A DNA stretch of 6,079 nucleotides from Candidatus Aenigmatarchaeota archaeon (lineage in GTDB: Archaea; Aenigmatarchaeota; Aenigmatarchaeia; QMZP01). Under the pieces are notes generated by a model. It saw only the letters and a program-made list of their open reading frames with translations. It had not been told where the DNA came from and did no database searches. Shown one piece after another: positions 5,883-6,079 of this stretch. Location of the stretch: assembly GCA_016202725.1 (NCBI GenBank), contig JACQOD010000051.1:1-6079 (forward strand). The letters are read 5' to 3'. Numbering within the stretch: the first letter of the stretch is position 1; the number at the start of each line of letters is the position of its first letter. A program made the position numbers and the translations under genes.

Positions 5883-6079
5883 TGGCGGTGAAGTCGCTGG
5901 GTTCCTGGTCTGCATTCGGTGGGGTCCCCGTCACTCAGGAAACACCCCTGCCCGGGCTTTGGGACATAACTGCCAATCGCCATCGGTTTTCAAAATCAGT
6001 ATGCGTGGGCAACAAAAAACGTGTATTCCCATGCCAAGAAGGCTTATGATGTCGTTTTTCAATACACACTCTTCCACAG
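5883..6079. other. Non-coding region after the ATPase gene, window end
   Basis: These 197 bases are clearly less GC-rich than the genes, above all after about 5960. No gene can be supported. A short plus-strand frame from 6001 stays open to the window edge but has no ribosome binding site. A T5 tract at 6055-6059 could help end the ATPase transcript. No tRNA pattern was found. Confidence 0.5.
6021..6067. repeat. Pair of 7-bp inverted-repeat arms at the window edge
   Basis: GTGTATT at 6021-6027 is complementary to AATACAC at 6061-6067, and the adjoining AAAAACG at 6015-6021 is complementary to CGTTTTT at 6053-6059. The two pairings cross, so both could form together only as a pseudoknot-like fold. 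Arms this short and A/T-rich can arise by chance. Confidence 0.25.

Noticed and set aside
4959..5915. 318-codon minus-strand frame and a 276-codon plus-strand frame across the ATPase gene
   Set aside because: Both are low-complexity shadow frames with no domains. The 344-residue plus-strand frame has intact Walker motifs and a promoter.
6001..6079. Open plus-strand frame beginning MRGQQKTCIP and running off the window
   Set aside because: Only 26 codons are visible, with no ribosome binding site or recognisable motif, so it cannot be supported.

Overview
The window is GC-rich, roughly two thirds G+C by eye in coding parts, and very probably archaeal. Three things point to this: archaeal-type TATA boxes 26 to 40 bases before start codons (one giving an apparently leaderless transcript), a Trm5/Tyw2-type tRNA methyltransferase with its D1 domain, and an AAA+ ATPase whose wording resembles proteins I recall from DPANN archaea (Woesearchaeota/Pacearchaeota-like). 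The lineage is inference. High GC and purine synthesis genes would both be unusual for most DPANN genomes.

Layout. Bases 1-2225 hold the 3' part of purL, which enters from the left. purQ (2222-3001) overlaps it by ATGA and has its own strong Shine-Dalgarno sequence. Together they encode the synthetase and glutaminase parts of FGAM synthase, step four of purine synthesis. A 257-base convergent gap (3002-3258) with no gene follows. On the minus strand, thpR (4664 down to 4110) and a Trm5/Tyw2-family methyltransferase (4107 or 4113 down to 3259) form a compact two-gene RNA-processing operon. A 183-base divergent promoter region (4665-4847) separates it from a plus-strand AAA+ ATPase with a C-terminal winged helix (4848-5882). 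The last 197 bases are less GC-rich and hold no supported gene.

The genes fall into three units: purine synthesis, tRNA processing or modification, and a singly transcribed ATPase of unknown target. I found no CRISPR array, insertion sequence, rRNA or tRNA. I see no clear new multi-gene system. The best leads are the uncharacterised ATPase and the divergent promoter region, where a perfect 7-7-7 dyad abuts the thpR TATA box.
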